From Streptomyces sp. NBC_01260 (GTDB lineage Bacteria > Actinomycetota > Actinomycetes > Streptomycetales > Streptomycetaceae): DNA of 64,000 nt. The notes below the pieces were generated by a model, which did not search any database, had not been told where the DNA came from, and worked only from the letters and a program-made list of their open reading frames with translations. Both the position numbers and the translations under genes were made by a program. Numbering within the stretch: the first letter of the stretch is position 1; each line of letters opens with the position of its first letter. The stretch lies in NCBI RefSeq assembly GCF_036226405.1, contig NZ_CP108464.1, forward strand, positions 5,518,001 to 5,582,000. The letters are read 5' to 3'. Of this stretch, positions 47,820-57,972 are shown in pieces.

Positions 47820-48746
47820 TCAGGAGGGCTGCCCCGGGCTGCCGCAGGAGCGCAGGAACTCCCGGGTCCGGCGGGCGATCGGGAACGGTTTATCGGGCGG
47901 ACACGGGTACATGTCCTGCTCGACGATCGCGAACAGGTCGACGTCCAGCCGGCGGGCGGCGTCCAGCACGGGTGCCAGGGCGGGCACCCCGCCCGGCGGT
48001 TCGCACATCACCCCGCGTGCCACGGCGGGTCCGAACGGCACCTCGTTCGCGACCACTTCGGCCAGAATCTCCGGGTCGACCTGCTTGAGGTGCAGATAGC
48101 CGATCCGTTCACCGTAGGTCTCGATCAGTTTGACGCTGTCGCCGCCGCAGTAGGCGTAGTGCCCGGTGTCGAGGCAGAGCGAGACCAGGGCGGGATCGGT
48201 GGCGTCGAGGAAGCGGCTGACGTTCTCCTCGCTGTCGATGTGGGTGTCGGCGTGCGGGTGGACGACGATGCGCAGGCCGTAGCGATCCTGCACCTCGCGC
48301 CCCAGCCGCTCCGTCTGGGTGGTGAGGTCACTCCACTGTTCCGCCGTGAGGGTGCGGTCCTCCAGCACCTCGCCCGTCTTGTCGTCGCGCCAGAACGACG
48401 GGATGACCACGAGATGGTCGGCGCCCATCGCCCGGGTGAGTTCCGCGATGTCGGCGACATGCGCCCAGGTCCGTTCCCAGACGCCCGGACCGTGGTGCAA
48501 TCCGGTGAAAACGGTGCCTGCCGAAACGGTGAGCCCGCGGCTGCGGGTCTCGTCGGTGAGGCGGGCCGGGTCGGTCGGGAGGTAGCCGTAGGGGCCGAGC
48601 TCGATCCACTCGTAACCAGCGGTGGAGACCTCGTCGAGGAAGCGGTGCCAGGGCACCTGCTGGGGATCGTCGGGGAACCACACCCCCCAGGAGTCGGGCG
48701 CGGAGCCGATGCGGATGCGGGCCGGAGCGGATGCGGAGGTGGTCAT
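47820..48746 (-). CDS. iolE: IolE/MocC-like sugar isomerase, probable inosose dehydratase
   Basis: The product has 308 residues. The TIM-barrel sugar isomerase fold is seen in RIGSAPDSWGVWFPDDP, GYEWIELGPYGYLP, VVHPHADTHIDSEE, CLDTGHYAYCGGD and YLHLKQVDPEI. In actinobacterial inositol loci such a protein dehydrates or epimerises 2-keto-myo-inositol. It is divergent from iolC across a shared dyad operator. ATG at 48746 would be almost at the predicted transcript start, so translation may be leaderless. Exact reaction is inferred from context. Confidence 0.72.
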   Translation of the reverse strand: MTTSASAPARIRIGSAPDSWGVWFPDDPQQVPWHRFLDEVSTAGYEWIELGPYGYLPTDPARLTDETRSRGLTVSAGTVFTGLHHGPGVWERTWAHVADIAELTRAMGADHLVVIPSFWRDDKTGEVLEDRTLTAEQWSDLTTQTERLGREVQDRYGLRIVVHPHADTHIDSEENVSRFLDATDPALVSLCLDTGHYAYCGGDSVKLIETYGERIGYLHLKQVDPEILAEVVANEVPFGPAVARGVMCEPPGGVPALAPVLDAARRLDVDLFAIVEQDMYPCPPDKPFPIARRTREFLRSCGSPGQPS

Positions 48747-48777
48747 GCGGTCCAGCCTCACGGCCCGGGAAGATGAG

Positions 48778-48840
48778 TGTCAAGCATTAGTCCGTATGTC
48801 CGGACCAATCATTGACAGTGTTCGGGGGAGGGGTTAGACC
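48778..48840. promoter_or_regulatory. Dyad operator and divergent promoters of the inositol locus
   Basis: A 17-base arm (48778-48794) matches 48801-48817 at 14 of 17 positions around a six-base spacer. Its outer ends form TTGACA on each strand. On the plus strand TTGACA (48812-48817) is 17 bases from TAGACC (48835-48840). On the minus strand the mirror TTGACA points to the iolE-like gene. A repressor here would control both directions. Confidence 0.75.
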
Positions 48841-48893
48841 GGGGGCGACAGCTGAGTCCGCCAGCTGCCGCACCGGCCGTCGAAGGGACACAG

Positions 48894-50024
48894 ATGCCTG
48901 AGCCGTACGACGTGATCACCATGGGCCGGATCGGAGTGGATCTCTACCCTCTGCAGACGGGCCTGCCGCTCGCCCGGGTGGACGCCTTCGGGAAGTTCCT
49001 CGGCGGTTCGCCCACCAACGTCGCCGTCGCGGCGGCCCGCCTCGGCCGGCGCGCCGCGGTGGTGACCCGGACGGGGCAGGACGCGTTCGGGGAGTACCTC
49101 CACCAGCAGCTGCGGGAGTTCGGGGTGGACGACCGATGGGTGACGGCCGTCGGCGAGTACCCGACCCCGGTCACCTTCTGCGAGATCTTCCCGCCCGACG
49201 ACTTCCCGCTCTACTTCTACCGGCAGCCCAAGGCCCCGGACCTGGAGATCCACGCGTCGGAACTGGATCTGGAGGCCGTCGGGTCCGCCCGGGTCTTCTG
49301 GATGACCGGCACCGGACTCTGTGCCGAACCCAGCTGCTCGGCGACGCTCGCCGCGCTGCGGGCCAGGAACCGTTCGGGCATCACCGTCTTCGACCTCGAC
49401 TGGCGCCCGATGTTCTGGGAAGCACCGCCGGACGCCACAACGGACGCCACGACAAACGGCTCACCGGACGCCGCAACGGACGGTCCGCCGGGCAGGTCTT
49501 CGGCGGGCACCGCAGCGGCCGGCCCGCCCCACCCCGTCGCCTCCGCCCGCTACCGCGAGGCACTCGCCCACGCCACCGTCGCCGTGGGCAACCTCGACGA
49601 GTGCGAGATCGCGACCGGCGAGCGCGAACCGTACGCCGCGGCACGCGCCCTCCTCGCCGCCGGGGTCGAGCTCGCCGTCGTCAAACAGGGCCCCGGGGGC
49701 GTCCTCGCGGTCCATCGCGACGGCACGGTGGCCGATGTCCCGCCGCTTCCCGTCGAGGTGGTCAACGGCCTGGGCGCCGGTGACGCGTTCGGCGGCGCGC
49801 TCTGCCACGGACTGCTCGCCGGCTGGGAGACCGCCCGCATCATGCGGTACGCCAACGCCGCGGGCGCCATCGTCGCCTCCAGGCTCGCCTGCTCCTCCGC
49901 GATGCCGTTCCCGCACGAGGTCGAGGAGGCCCTCGCCGCGGGCTCCGTCACCGCCACGCCCCCACGTCCCGGCGCCACCGCCCCCGGCATCTCCGCCCCC
50001 ACCGAATCCGGAGCGGCCTCATGA
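48894..50024 (+). CDS. iolC: 5-dehydro-2-deoxygluconokinase
   Basis: The product has 376 residues of the PfkB sugar kinase family. Motifs are FLGGSPTNVAVAAARLG near the N-terminus and VVNGLGAGDAFGGALCHG near the C-terminus, with the catalytic Asp in the latter. It phosphorylates 2-deoxy-5-keto-gluconate. A ~35-residue low-complexity Thr/Asp/Pro/Ala insert (around residues 180-220) is unusual for the family. It starts the iol operon behind the dyad promoter and overlaps the next gene by four bases. Confidence 0.88.
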   Translation: MPEPYDVITMGRIGVDLYPLQTGLPLARVDAFGKFLGGSPTNVAVAAARLGRRAAVVTRTGQDAFGEYLHQQLREFGVDDRWVTAVGEYPTPVTFCEIFPPDDFPLYFYRQPKAPDLEIHASELDLEAVGSARVFWMTGTGLCAEPSCSATLAALRARNRSGITVFDLDWRPMFWEAPPDATTDATTNGSPDAATDGPPGRSSAGTAAAGPPHPVASARYREALAHATVAVGNLDECEIATGEREPYAAARALLAAGVELAVVKQGPGGVLAVHRDGTVADVPPLPVEVVNGLGAGDAFGGALCHGLLAGWETARIMRYANAAGAIVASRLACSSAMPFPHEVEEALAAGSVTATPPRPGATAPGISAPTESGAAS

Positions 50025-50950
50025 CGGCCCCGGCCTCCTCCGTCTCCGACCTCGTCCACCTGCGCATGCACCACCCGGAAGCCGTCGCCGAGGCCGCCGC
50101 CCGGCGTCGCAGACGGCCGCTCGTCGGCAGCGGCGGACGGCTGATGATCATCGCCGCCGACCATCCGGCCCGCGGCTCGCTCGCCGTCGGCGAGCGTGAA
50201 CTCGCCATGGCCAACCGGTTCGAACTGCTGGAGCGGCTCTGTCTGGCGCTCTCCAGACCCGGCGTCGACGGAGTCCTCGCCACCGCCGACATCCTCGACG
50301 ACCTGCTGCTCCTGGGCGCGCTGGAGGACAAGGTCGTCGTCGGCTCGATGAACCGGGGCGGGCTGGCGGGTGCCGCCTTCGAACTGGACGACCGGTTCAC
50401 CGGCCACCGTCCCGAGGACCTCGCCCGGCTCGGCTTCGACGCGGGCAAGCTCCTGCTGCGGATCGACTACCACGACCCCGGCTCCCTCGACACGATGCAC
50501 AGCACCGCCCGCGCGATCGACGCCATGGCCGCGCACCGGCTGCCGGTCTTCGTCGAACCGTTCCTCTGCCGCCGCACCGGCGGCAAGGTCCGCAACGACC
50601 TGAGCGCCGCGGCGGTGAGCACCTCCATCGCCATCGCCTCGGGACTCGCCGGCACCTCCGCGTACACCTGGCTCAAGGTCCCTGTCACCGAGAAGCCCGA
50701 GGACATGGCGCGGGTCATGGAGAGCTCCACGCTGCCCGCCGTGCTGCTGGGCGGTGAGGTGGGCGAGGACCAGGACGGCGCGTACGAGAGATGGCGCACC
50801 GCGCTGCGGCTGCCGACCGTCCGGGGGCTGGTGGTGGGGCGGTCGCTGCTCTACCCGTCCGACGGGGACGTGGGCGCCGCGGTCGACACGGCCGTGTCAC
50901 TGCTCGAACCGGGCGGGACGGGCGGGCAAGGGGGTAGGGAAGGGACATGA
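50021..50950 (+). CDS. Cgl0159-family aldolase of inositol catabolism
   Basis: The product has 309 residues with a (beta/alpha)8 fold of the Cgl0159 group found in actinobacterial inositol clusters. Segments include GGRLMIIAADHPARGSL, GVLATADILDDLLL and TSAYTWLKVPV, the last with a possible Schiff-base lysine. It likely cleaves 2-deoxy-5-keto-gluconate-6-phosphate to malonate semialdehyde and dihydroxyacetone phosphate, the IolJ step. It overlaps both iolC and iolB. Confidence 0.8.
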   Translation: MTAPASSVSDLVHLRMHHPEAVAEAAARRRRRPLVGSGGRLMIIAADHPARGSLAVGERELAMANRFELLERLCLALSRPGVDGVLATADILDDLLLLGALEDKVVVGSMNRGGLAGAAFELDDRFTGHRPEDLARLGFDAGKLLLRIDYHDPGSLDTMHSTARAIDAMAAHRLPVFVEPFLCRRTGGKVRNDLSAAAVSTSIAIASGLAGTSAYTWLKVPVTEKPEDMARVMESSTLPAVLLGGEVGEDQDGAYERWRTALRLPTVRGLVVGRSLLYPSDGDVGAAVDTAVSLLEPGGTGGQGGREGT

Positions 50951-51828
50951 CCATGCACGGAGAACCGAGATTCCACGTGGCCGCCGGCAGTGCGGCGCGC
51001 GGTCCCTACGCCCTCGACATCGGTCCGGAACAGGCCGGCTGGGAACGGTCGAGCCTGCGTGTGGTGGAGCTCGAACCGGGAGGTGTTCACACACTTGTCA
51101 CCGGGGAGAGCGAGTGGATCGTACTGCCGTTGACAGGTGCCTGTACGGTGCACACCTCAGATGAGATCTTTGAACTGCTGGGCCGGAAAAGCGTGTTCAG
51201 CGGGGTATCCGACTTCGCGTACGTACCGCGTGACGCCCATGCACAGATCGCCTCCGGCGCAGGCGGCCGCTTCGCCCTGGCAGGAGCGAAGTGCGAGCGA
51301 CGACTCCCCGCTCGCTACGGCCCCGCGCCGGAGGTACCCGTCGAGCTGCGCGGCTCCGGCAACTGCTCCCGCCAGGTCAACAACTTCGCCGCCGCCGACG
51401 CCTTCGAGTGCGACCGGCTGATCGCCGTCGAGGTCCTCACCCCCGGGGGCAACTGGTCCTCCTACCCGCCGCACAAGCACGACGAGCACCACCCCGGCGA
51501 GGAGTCCGTCCTCGAAGAGATCTACTACTTCGAGGTCGCGGACGACGGCCTCGGCTACCACCGGGTGTCCCCGTCCCGTCCCGGCGGTACGGATGTCCTG
51601 GCCGAGGTCCGCAGCGGCGACGCGGTCCTCATCCCGGACGGGTGGCACGGCCCGTCCATCGCCGCGCCCGGCCGCACCCTGTACTACCTGAACGTGATGG
51701 CGGGCCCGGGGGAGGAGCGGCAGTGGCTGATCCGCGACCACCCCGACCACGGCTGGATCCGCGACACCTGGCCGTCTCAGCCCATGGACCCCAGGCTCCC
51801 GTTCTACGGACCGGAGGATCACGCGTGA
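50947..51828 (+). CDS. iolB: 5-deoxy-glucuronate isomerase
   Basis: The product has 293 residues of the double cupin IolB family. The metal-binding cupin motif is PPHKHDEHHPGEESVLEEIY, and WHGPSIAAPGRTLYYLNVMAG follows. It converts 5-deoxy-glucuronate to 2-deoxy-5-keto-gluconate. Four-base overlaps join it to the aldolase gene before and iolD after. ATG at 50953 is an alternative start. Confidence 0.9.
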   Translation: MTMHGEPRFHVAAGSAARGPYALDIGPEQAGWERSSLRVVELEPGGVHTLVTGESEWIVLPLTGACTVHTSDEIFELLGRKSVFSGVSDFAYVPRDAHAQIASGAGGRFALAGAKCERRLPARYGPAPEVPVELRGSGNCSRQVNNFAAADAFECDRLIAVEVLTPGGNWSSYPPHKHDEHHPGEESVLEEIYYFEVADDGLGYHRVSPSRPGGTDVLAEVRSGDAVLIPDGWHGPSIAAPGRTLYYLNVMAGPGEERQWLIRDHPDHGWIRDTWPSQPMDPRLPFYGPEDHA

Positions 51829-53705
51829 GTACGCGCCGTCTCACCACCGCCCAGGCACTGGTGGACTTCCTCGCCGTGCAGTACACCGAACGCGACGGCA
51901 GCCGCCACCGGCTGATCGGCGCCACCTGGGGGATCTTCGGCCACGGCAATGTCGCGGGCGTCGGCCAGGCGCTCCTGGAGGCCGGGGCCGCCATGCCCTA
52001 CCTCCAGGGCCGCAACGAGCAGGCCATGGTGCACGCTGCCGTCGGATACGCCCGCCAGTCCGGCCGGCTCTCCGCGCACGCCGTCACCACCTCCATCGGC
52101 CCGGGGGCCACCAATCTCGTCACCGGCGCGGCCCTCGCCACCATCAACCACCTGCCGGTGCTGCTGCTGCCCGGCGACACCTTCGCGACCCGCCCCGCCG
52201 ATCCCGTGCTCCAGCAGCTGGAAGTCCCCTCCCAGGGCGACATCTCGGTCAACGACTGCCTGCGCCCCGTCTCCCGCTACTTCGACCGGATCAACCGCCC
52301 CGAGGCCCTGATCCCGGCGGCGCTGAGGGCCATGCGGGTCCTCACCGACCCGGCGGAGACCGGTGCGGTCACGCTGGCGCTGCCGCAGGACGTCCAGGCC
52401 GAGGCGTACGACTGGCCGGAGGAGTTCTTCGCGACACGCGTCTGGCACGTACGCCGGCCGGTCCCCGACCCGGATGAGCTCGACCGGGCGGTGCGGGCGG
52501 TACGGGCCGCCCGCCGGCCGCTGATCGTGGCAGGCGGCGGCGTCCACCACAGTGCGGCCGAGGAGGCCCTGGCCGCGTTCGCCACCGCCACCGGGATCCC
52601 TGTCGCCACCACCCAGGCGGGCAAGGGCTCCCTGCGCCACGACCACCCCGCCGACGTCGGCGGCATCGGCCACACCGGCACCGCGACCGCCGACGCCCTG
52701 GCGCGTACCGCCGACCTGGTGATCGGGGTCGGCACCCGCTACTCCGACTTCACCACCGCGTCCGCCACCCTCTTCGCGAACCCGGACGTGCGCTTCCTCA
52801 ACCTCAACATCACCGGCTTCGACGCACACAAGCTCGGCGCACTCCCGCTCGTGGCCGACGCCCGCGCCTCGCTCGAAGCACTCACCGCCGCGCCCGCCCT
52901 GAGCCACCACCGGACGGACGCCGGGTACGAGAGCGGGTACACCGACGCCAAGGCCCGCTGGGAGCAGCGCGTCGACGCCGCCTACGCCGCCCCCGACCCG
53001 GACGCCCGCCCCACCCAGGCCCAGGTCCTCGGTCTCCTCGACGAGCTGGTCACCGACGACGACATCCTGATCAACGCGGCCGGTTCGCTCCCCGGTGACC
53101 TGCACAAACTCTGGCGGGCCCGGTCACCGCGGCAGTACCACGTCGAGTACGGCTACTCCTGCATGGGATACGAGATCCCCGCAGCGATCGGCGTCCAGCT
53201 GGCCGCCCCGGGCAGCCCGGTCTGGGCGCTCGTCGGCGACGGCACATACCTCATGAATCCCACCGAGATCGTCACCGCGGTCCAGGAGAACCTGCCCGTC
53301 AAACTGGTCGTCCTGCAGAACCACGGGTACGCGTCGATCGGCGGTCTCTCCGAGTCCGTGGGCGGCGAACGCTTCGGTACGGCCTACCGCCACCGGTCGG
53401 CCGACGGCGGTTTCACCGGCCCGCCGCTCCCCGTCGATCTCGCGGCGAACGCCGCCTCCCTCGGTATGCGGGTGCTGCGTGCCGGGACCGTCCGTGAGCT
53501 GCGGGAAGTCCTCGCCCTGGCGCGCGACCAGGACCGTCCCACTTGTGTCTACGTCGAGACCGAAACGGCAGACACAGTGTCGGGGCCCCCTCCGGCACAG
53601 GCGTGGTGGGATGTTCCCGTAGCCGAAACGGCCACTCGCCCGTCGGCGGCAAGAGCCCGGGAAGAGTACGAACGTCACGTCACCGACCGACGCAGCCACC
53701 TCTGA
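51825..53705 (+). CDS. iolD: 3D-(3,5/4)-trihydroxycyclohexane-1,2-dione hydrolase
   Basis: The product has 626 residues. It is a thiamine-diphosphate enzyme: LEAGAAMPYLQGRNEQAMVH carries the activating Glu, and GDGTYLMNPTEIVTAVQEN starts the diphosphate motif. It opens the inositol-derived ring. GTG at 51825 lies in the iolB stop (GTGA overlap). The length fits the IolD family. It is followed after 12 bases by mmsA. Confidence 0.9.
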   Translation: MSTRRLTTAQALVDFLAVQYTERDGSRHRLIGATWGIFGHGNVAGVGQALLEAGAAMPYLQGRNEQAMVHAAVGYARQSGRLSAHAVTTSIGPGATNLVTGAALATINHLPVLLLPGDTFATRPADPVLQQLEVPSQGDISVNDCLRPVSRYFDRINRPEALIPAALRAMRVLTDPAETGAVTLALPQDVQAEAYDWPEEFFATRVWHVRRPVPDPDELDRAVRAVRAARRPLIVAGGGVHHSAAEEALAAFATATGIPVATTQAGKGSLRHDHPADVGGIGHTGTATADALARTADLVIGVGTRYSDFTTASATLFANPDVRFLNLNITGFDAHKLGALPLVADARASLEALTAAPALSHHRTDAGYESGYTDAKARWEQRVDAAYAAPDPDARPTQAQVLGLLDELVTDDDILINAAGSLPGDLHKLWRARSPRQYHVEYGYSCMGYEIPAAIGVQLAAPGSPVWALVGDGTYLMNPTEIVTAVQENLPVKLVVLQNHGYASIGGLSESVGGERFGTAYRHRSADGGFTGPPLPVDLAANAASLGMRVLRAGTVRELREVLALARDQDRPTCVYVETETADTVSGPPPAQAWWDVPVAETATRPSAARAREEYERHVTDRRSHL

Positions 53706-53717
53706 AGGAGTCACAGC

Positions 53718-55215
<1,498 letters not shown>

Positions 55216-55217
<2 letters not shown>

Positions 55218-55276
55218 TCCAGCAGATCCGACAGATCCAGCAGATCCAGCAGATCGAGCAGATCCGGTAGATCCGG
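55216..55276. repeat. 9-bp tandem repeats directly after mmsA
   Basis: Six units close to GATCCAGCA occupy 55216-55269, with a partial seventh. The array begins in the last two bases of the mmsA stop codon. Reading through would add Gln-Ile-Gln-type repeats. A further ~19-base direct repeat containing GGAACATC lies at about 55293-55333. Confidence 0.85.
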
Positions 55277-55348
55277 CCGGGACCGTATTCCTGGTCTGGC
55301 CCAGGAACATCGGTCTGGCCCCGGAACATCCGTCCGGGCCCGGACAGA

Positions 55349-55389
55349 ACTGCAGGGCCGCTCCCCCGGGGCGGCCCTGCAGTGGTTTC
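55349..55389. terminator. Terminator of the inositol operon
   Basis: A perfect 13-bp stem (55349-55361 with 55371-55383) with a nine-base loop is followed by GGTTTCT. It lies between the iol operon and a convergent membrane-protein gene. Confidence 0.82.
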
Positions 55390-55396
55390 TGACCGG

Positions 55397-55960
55397 TCAG
55401 CGCTCCGCGCCGGCCGCTTCCTCGATCATCCGCTCCATGGGGACGACCGCGATCCTCCCCGAGACGGCGAACGCCACCACCATCGCGGCCACCAGGACCA
55501 CCTGGCCGGCCCACACCATCGTCTCGACCGGCACGGTGTACGCCCCCACGGCGCGCCCCACGCACTCACCGAGCAGCGCCACACCCCACACCACCGAGAA
55601 CCGTGCCTCGGCCCGCCGGAACGCGTCCGTCCCCGAAAGCCGCTGCCAGGCAGCGGTCTTGGCCGCCTCGCCCCGGGTCAGCCACGGCCGCAGCCCCGCC
55701 GACATCATCGGCCGCCCCCGCAGCGCGGACACCAGGACCACCAGCCCGATGGTGCTGCTCACCCCGCTGTCCTCGAGCAGCATCGGCCGCGGGTCACCCG
55801 CCACCAGGCTCAGCAGCAGCCCGACCGCGTTGACCGCCACCATCAGCGCCGCGAGAGCGTTGAGCCGCCGGTCCCGCGCCACACCCCACACGATCCAACC
55901 GTACCCAAGTGAAACGGTGAGGCCAGAGAGCTCCGTGATCTCGGACGCCGCGCCTGTCAC
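55397..55960 (-). CDS. VC0807-like membrane protein
   Basis: The product has 187 residues with about five hydrophobic segments. The pattern SLGYGWIVWGVARDRRLNAL, then LLLSLVAGDPRPMLLEDSG and a GRPMMSAGLRPW stretch resembles VC0807-family/septation-A-like membrane proteins. GTG at 55960 has a weak ribosome site, and the family is sometimes longer at the N-terminus, so the start is uncertain. Function unknown. Confidence 0.7.
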   Translation of the reverse strand: MTGAASEITELSGLTVSLGYGWIVWGVARDRRLNALAALMVAVNAVGLLLSLVAGDPRPMLLEDSGVSSTIGLVVLVSALRGRPMMSAGLRPWLTRGEAAKTAAWQRLSGTDAFRRAEARFSVVWGVALLGECVGRAVGAYTVPVETMVWAGQVVLVAAMVVAFAVSGRIAVVPMERMIEEAAGAER

Positions 55961-56466
55961 GTTCCGGGCCTCGCCGCTGTTACCTGACGGACCGCCATGA
56001 ATAGAGGGTTATCCGACTCCACCGAAGCCCTGACGATACGGTTCGCACCATCTTCGCCGCGCCCGGAAGTCTGCCTTTCGCCGACGCTTCGAAGTGCCCG
56101 TTCGGCGGTGGTCGGATGATCAAGGTGAAAGGATTCTTCCCTTTCTGCTCACAGGCTTACGCAGGGAAGTGGCGCCGGCTCCCGCCCCGAGGACAGCTCC
56201 GGTAGTCCTGCTCCGCACCCGTGTCGCAAAACACGAACCGGTAGGGTCCGTTCCTGCGGCGCCTGAGGTAGCGGCTTCTCTTGAGGGCGTACGCGAATTC
56301 CGCTGATGTCCGTAGCTGTGACGACAGTACGCCTCGGGCATTTCCACGCCCTCACGTGCCCCTCTTCCGGTGACGCAGAAATGCACCCTCAAATGTCCAG
56401 CGCTCATCGAACAGTTGAGGGTCGAGAAAGAGACTGCACCATTCCCTACAGGAGTAGGCCCCCTCG
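55961..56466. other. Gene-free stretch upstream of the ice-binding-like gene
   Basis: This ~500-base stretch is less GC-biased than its neighbours and holds no convincing coding frame. It probably carries promoters for the flanking genes. No riboswitch was recognised. Confidence 0.5.
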
Positions 56467-57855
56467 ATGAAACCGAACATCAGTGGCGCGTTTCCATGGC
56501 GTGCCATTACCACCTGGCTCACGGCGGCCGGTGTTGCGGCAGCTGCGGCCATGGCCCTCACCCCAGTGCAGGCCCTTGCGGTCGGGAGCCCCGTCCCTCT
56601 GGGAACGGCGGACAGCTACGCGGTGCTGGCCGGCCAGTCGGTCACCAACACCGGTCCGTCCGTGATCACCGGAGACCTCGGTGTGAGCCCGGGAACCGCC
56701 GTCAGCGGCTTCCCGCCCGGGATCGTGAACGGAGCCACCCACTCGGCGGACGCCCCCGCGCTCCAGGCCCAGACGGACCTGACCACGGCGTACAACAACG
56801 CCGCAGGACAGGCCCCCGACTCCAGCATCGCCGGTGACCTCGGCGGTCTGACCTTGACTCCAGGTGTCTACAAGGCCTCCAGCTCGATCGGCCTCACCGG
56901 CACGCTCAGGCTGGACGCGCAGGGCGATCCCAACGCGGTGTGGATCTTCCAGGTCGGCTCGACGCTGACGACGGCCTCGGCCAGCCGTGTGCTGCTGGTC
57001 AACGGCGCGGCGCCGTGCAACGTGTTCTGGCAGATCGGCAGTTCCGCGACGCTCGGGACCGACACCACCTTCGTCGGCAACATCCTGGCGTTGACATCGA
57101 TCGGAGCCAACACCGGGGCGTCGATCGACGGCCGGGCGCTGGCCCGCAACGGCTCCGTGACCCTGGATACCAACCGGATCACCCGCTCGACGTGCGCCAA
57201 CGGCACCACGGGCGGAACCACGACCGGCACCACCACGGGCACCACGACCGGCACCACCACGGGCACCACGACCGGCACCACCACGGGCACCACGACCGGG
57301 GCCTTGGGTGGCGTCCTCGGTGGCGTCCTCACCGGCGGCACCACGTCGGGCACCACGTCGGGCACCACGACCGGGGCTTTGGGTGGCGTCCTCGGAGGGG
57401 TCCTGACCGGCGGTACCACCGGAGGGGGCCTGATCGCAGGGACCACCGGCGGCACGGGCAGCACCACGGTGGGCAACACCTCGGGGAACATCGCCGGGAA
57501 CACGGGGGGGATCACCTCCGGGAACACGGCGGGGAACACCTCCGGGAACACCGCGGGGAACACGACCGGCGGCGGTAACGGCGGCCACCCGGGGAAGCCC
57601 ACCGGGCACCCGAAGCCGCACCACCACGCCAAGCCCACCGGGCACCACCACGCCAAGCCTGCCGGGCACCCGAAGCCCCACCACCACACCAAGCCCTGCA
57701 CGTGCAAGAAGCACCCGGCGAAGCACCCCAAGCCGGTCAAGCACCACCCCGCCAAGCACGAAAAGACGCACAACAAGAAGCACACCGAAGAACACACGAA
57801 GAAGCACGACAAGAAGTGCTCCTCGTACGAGGAATGCAAGGCCGCCAAGGTTTAG
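56467..57855 (+). CDS. Secreted ice-binding-fold (DUF3494) protein with repeat and His/Lys-rich tail
   Basis: The product has 462 residues. A signal peptide (~1-38) is followed by a DUF3494 beta-helix domain (~40-240): VPLGTADSYAVLAGQSVTNT, ITGDLGVSPGTAVSGFPPG, LTPGVYKASSSIGLTGTL and NAVWIFQVGSTL. Then come Gly-Thr-Thr-Thr repeats, two GALGGVLGGVLTGG blocks, Gly-Asn repeats and a ~90-residue His/Lys/Pro-rich tail with four cysteines (CTC and CSSYEEC). DUF3494 occurs in antifreeze proteins and in adhesins. The tail suggests metal or polyanion binding, or a processed peptide. AGGAG lies 13 bases before the ATG. DUF5819 and HTTM genes follow. Confidence 0.85.
   Translation: MKPNISGAFPWRAITTWLTAAGVAAAAAMALTPVQALAVGSPVPLGTADSYAVLAGQSVTNTGPSVITGDLGVSPGTAVSGFPPGIVNGATHSADAPALQAQTDLTTAYNNAAGQAPDSSIAGDLGGLTLTPGVYKASSSIGLTGTLRLDAQGDPNAVWIFQVGSTLTTASASRVLLVNGAAPCNVFWQIGSSATLGTDTTFVGNILALTSIGANTGASIDGRALARNGSVTLDTNRITRSTCANGTTGGTTTGTTTGTTTGTTTGTTTGTTTGTTTGALGGVLGGVLTGGTTSGTTSGTTTGALGGVLGGVLTGGTTGGGLIAGTTGGTGSTTVGNTSGNIAGNTGGITSGNTAGNTSGNTAGNTTGGGNGGHPGKPTGHPKPHHHAKPTGHHHAKPAGHPKPHHHTKPCTCKKHPAKHPKPVKHHPAKHEKTHNKKHTEEHTKKHDKKCSSYEECKAAKV
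57226..57297. repeat. Three perfect 24-bp repeats in the secreted protein gene
   Basis: Units at 57226, 57250 and 57274 are identical and encode Gly-Thr-Thr-Thr pairs. A longer block coding GALGGVLGGVLTGG is also duplicated (about 57299-57412). Unit lengths divide by three, so copy changes keep the frame. Confidence 0.9.
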
Positions 57856-57972
57856 TTGAATCGCAAGCCGCCCGGCGCGCAGTACATCCTTCTGCGCGCC
57901 GGGCGACCGTGCTCACCAGCCCCCGAAGACGCGAAAACCATGAGTCCCTAAGACCATGAAATACGGAACCCC

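Noticed and set aside
56094..56407. Short frames in the gap upstream of the ice-binding-like gene
   Set aside because: No ribosome site, poor codon bias and no recognisable domain.
55961..56466. c-di-AMP (ydaO-type) riboswitch in the long leader of the secreted-protein gene
   Set aside because: The expected conserved core could not be found by eye; a covariance-model search would be decisive.
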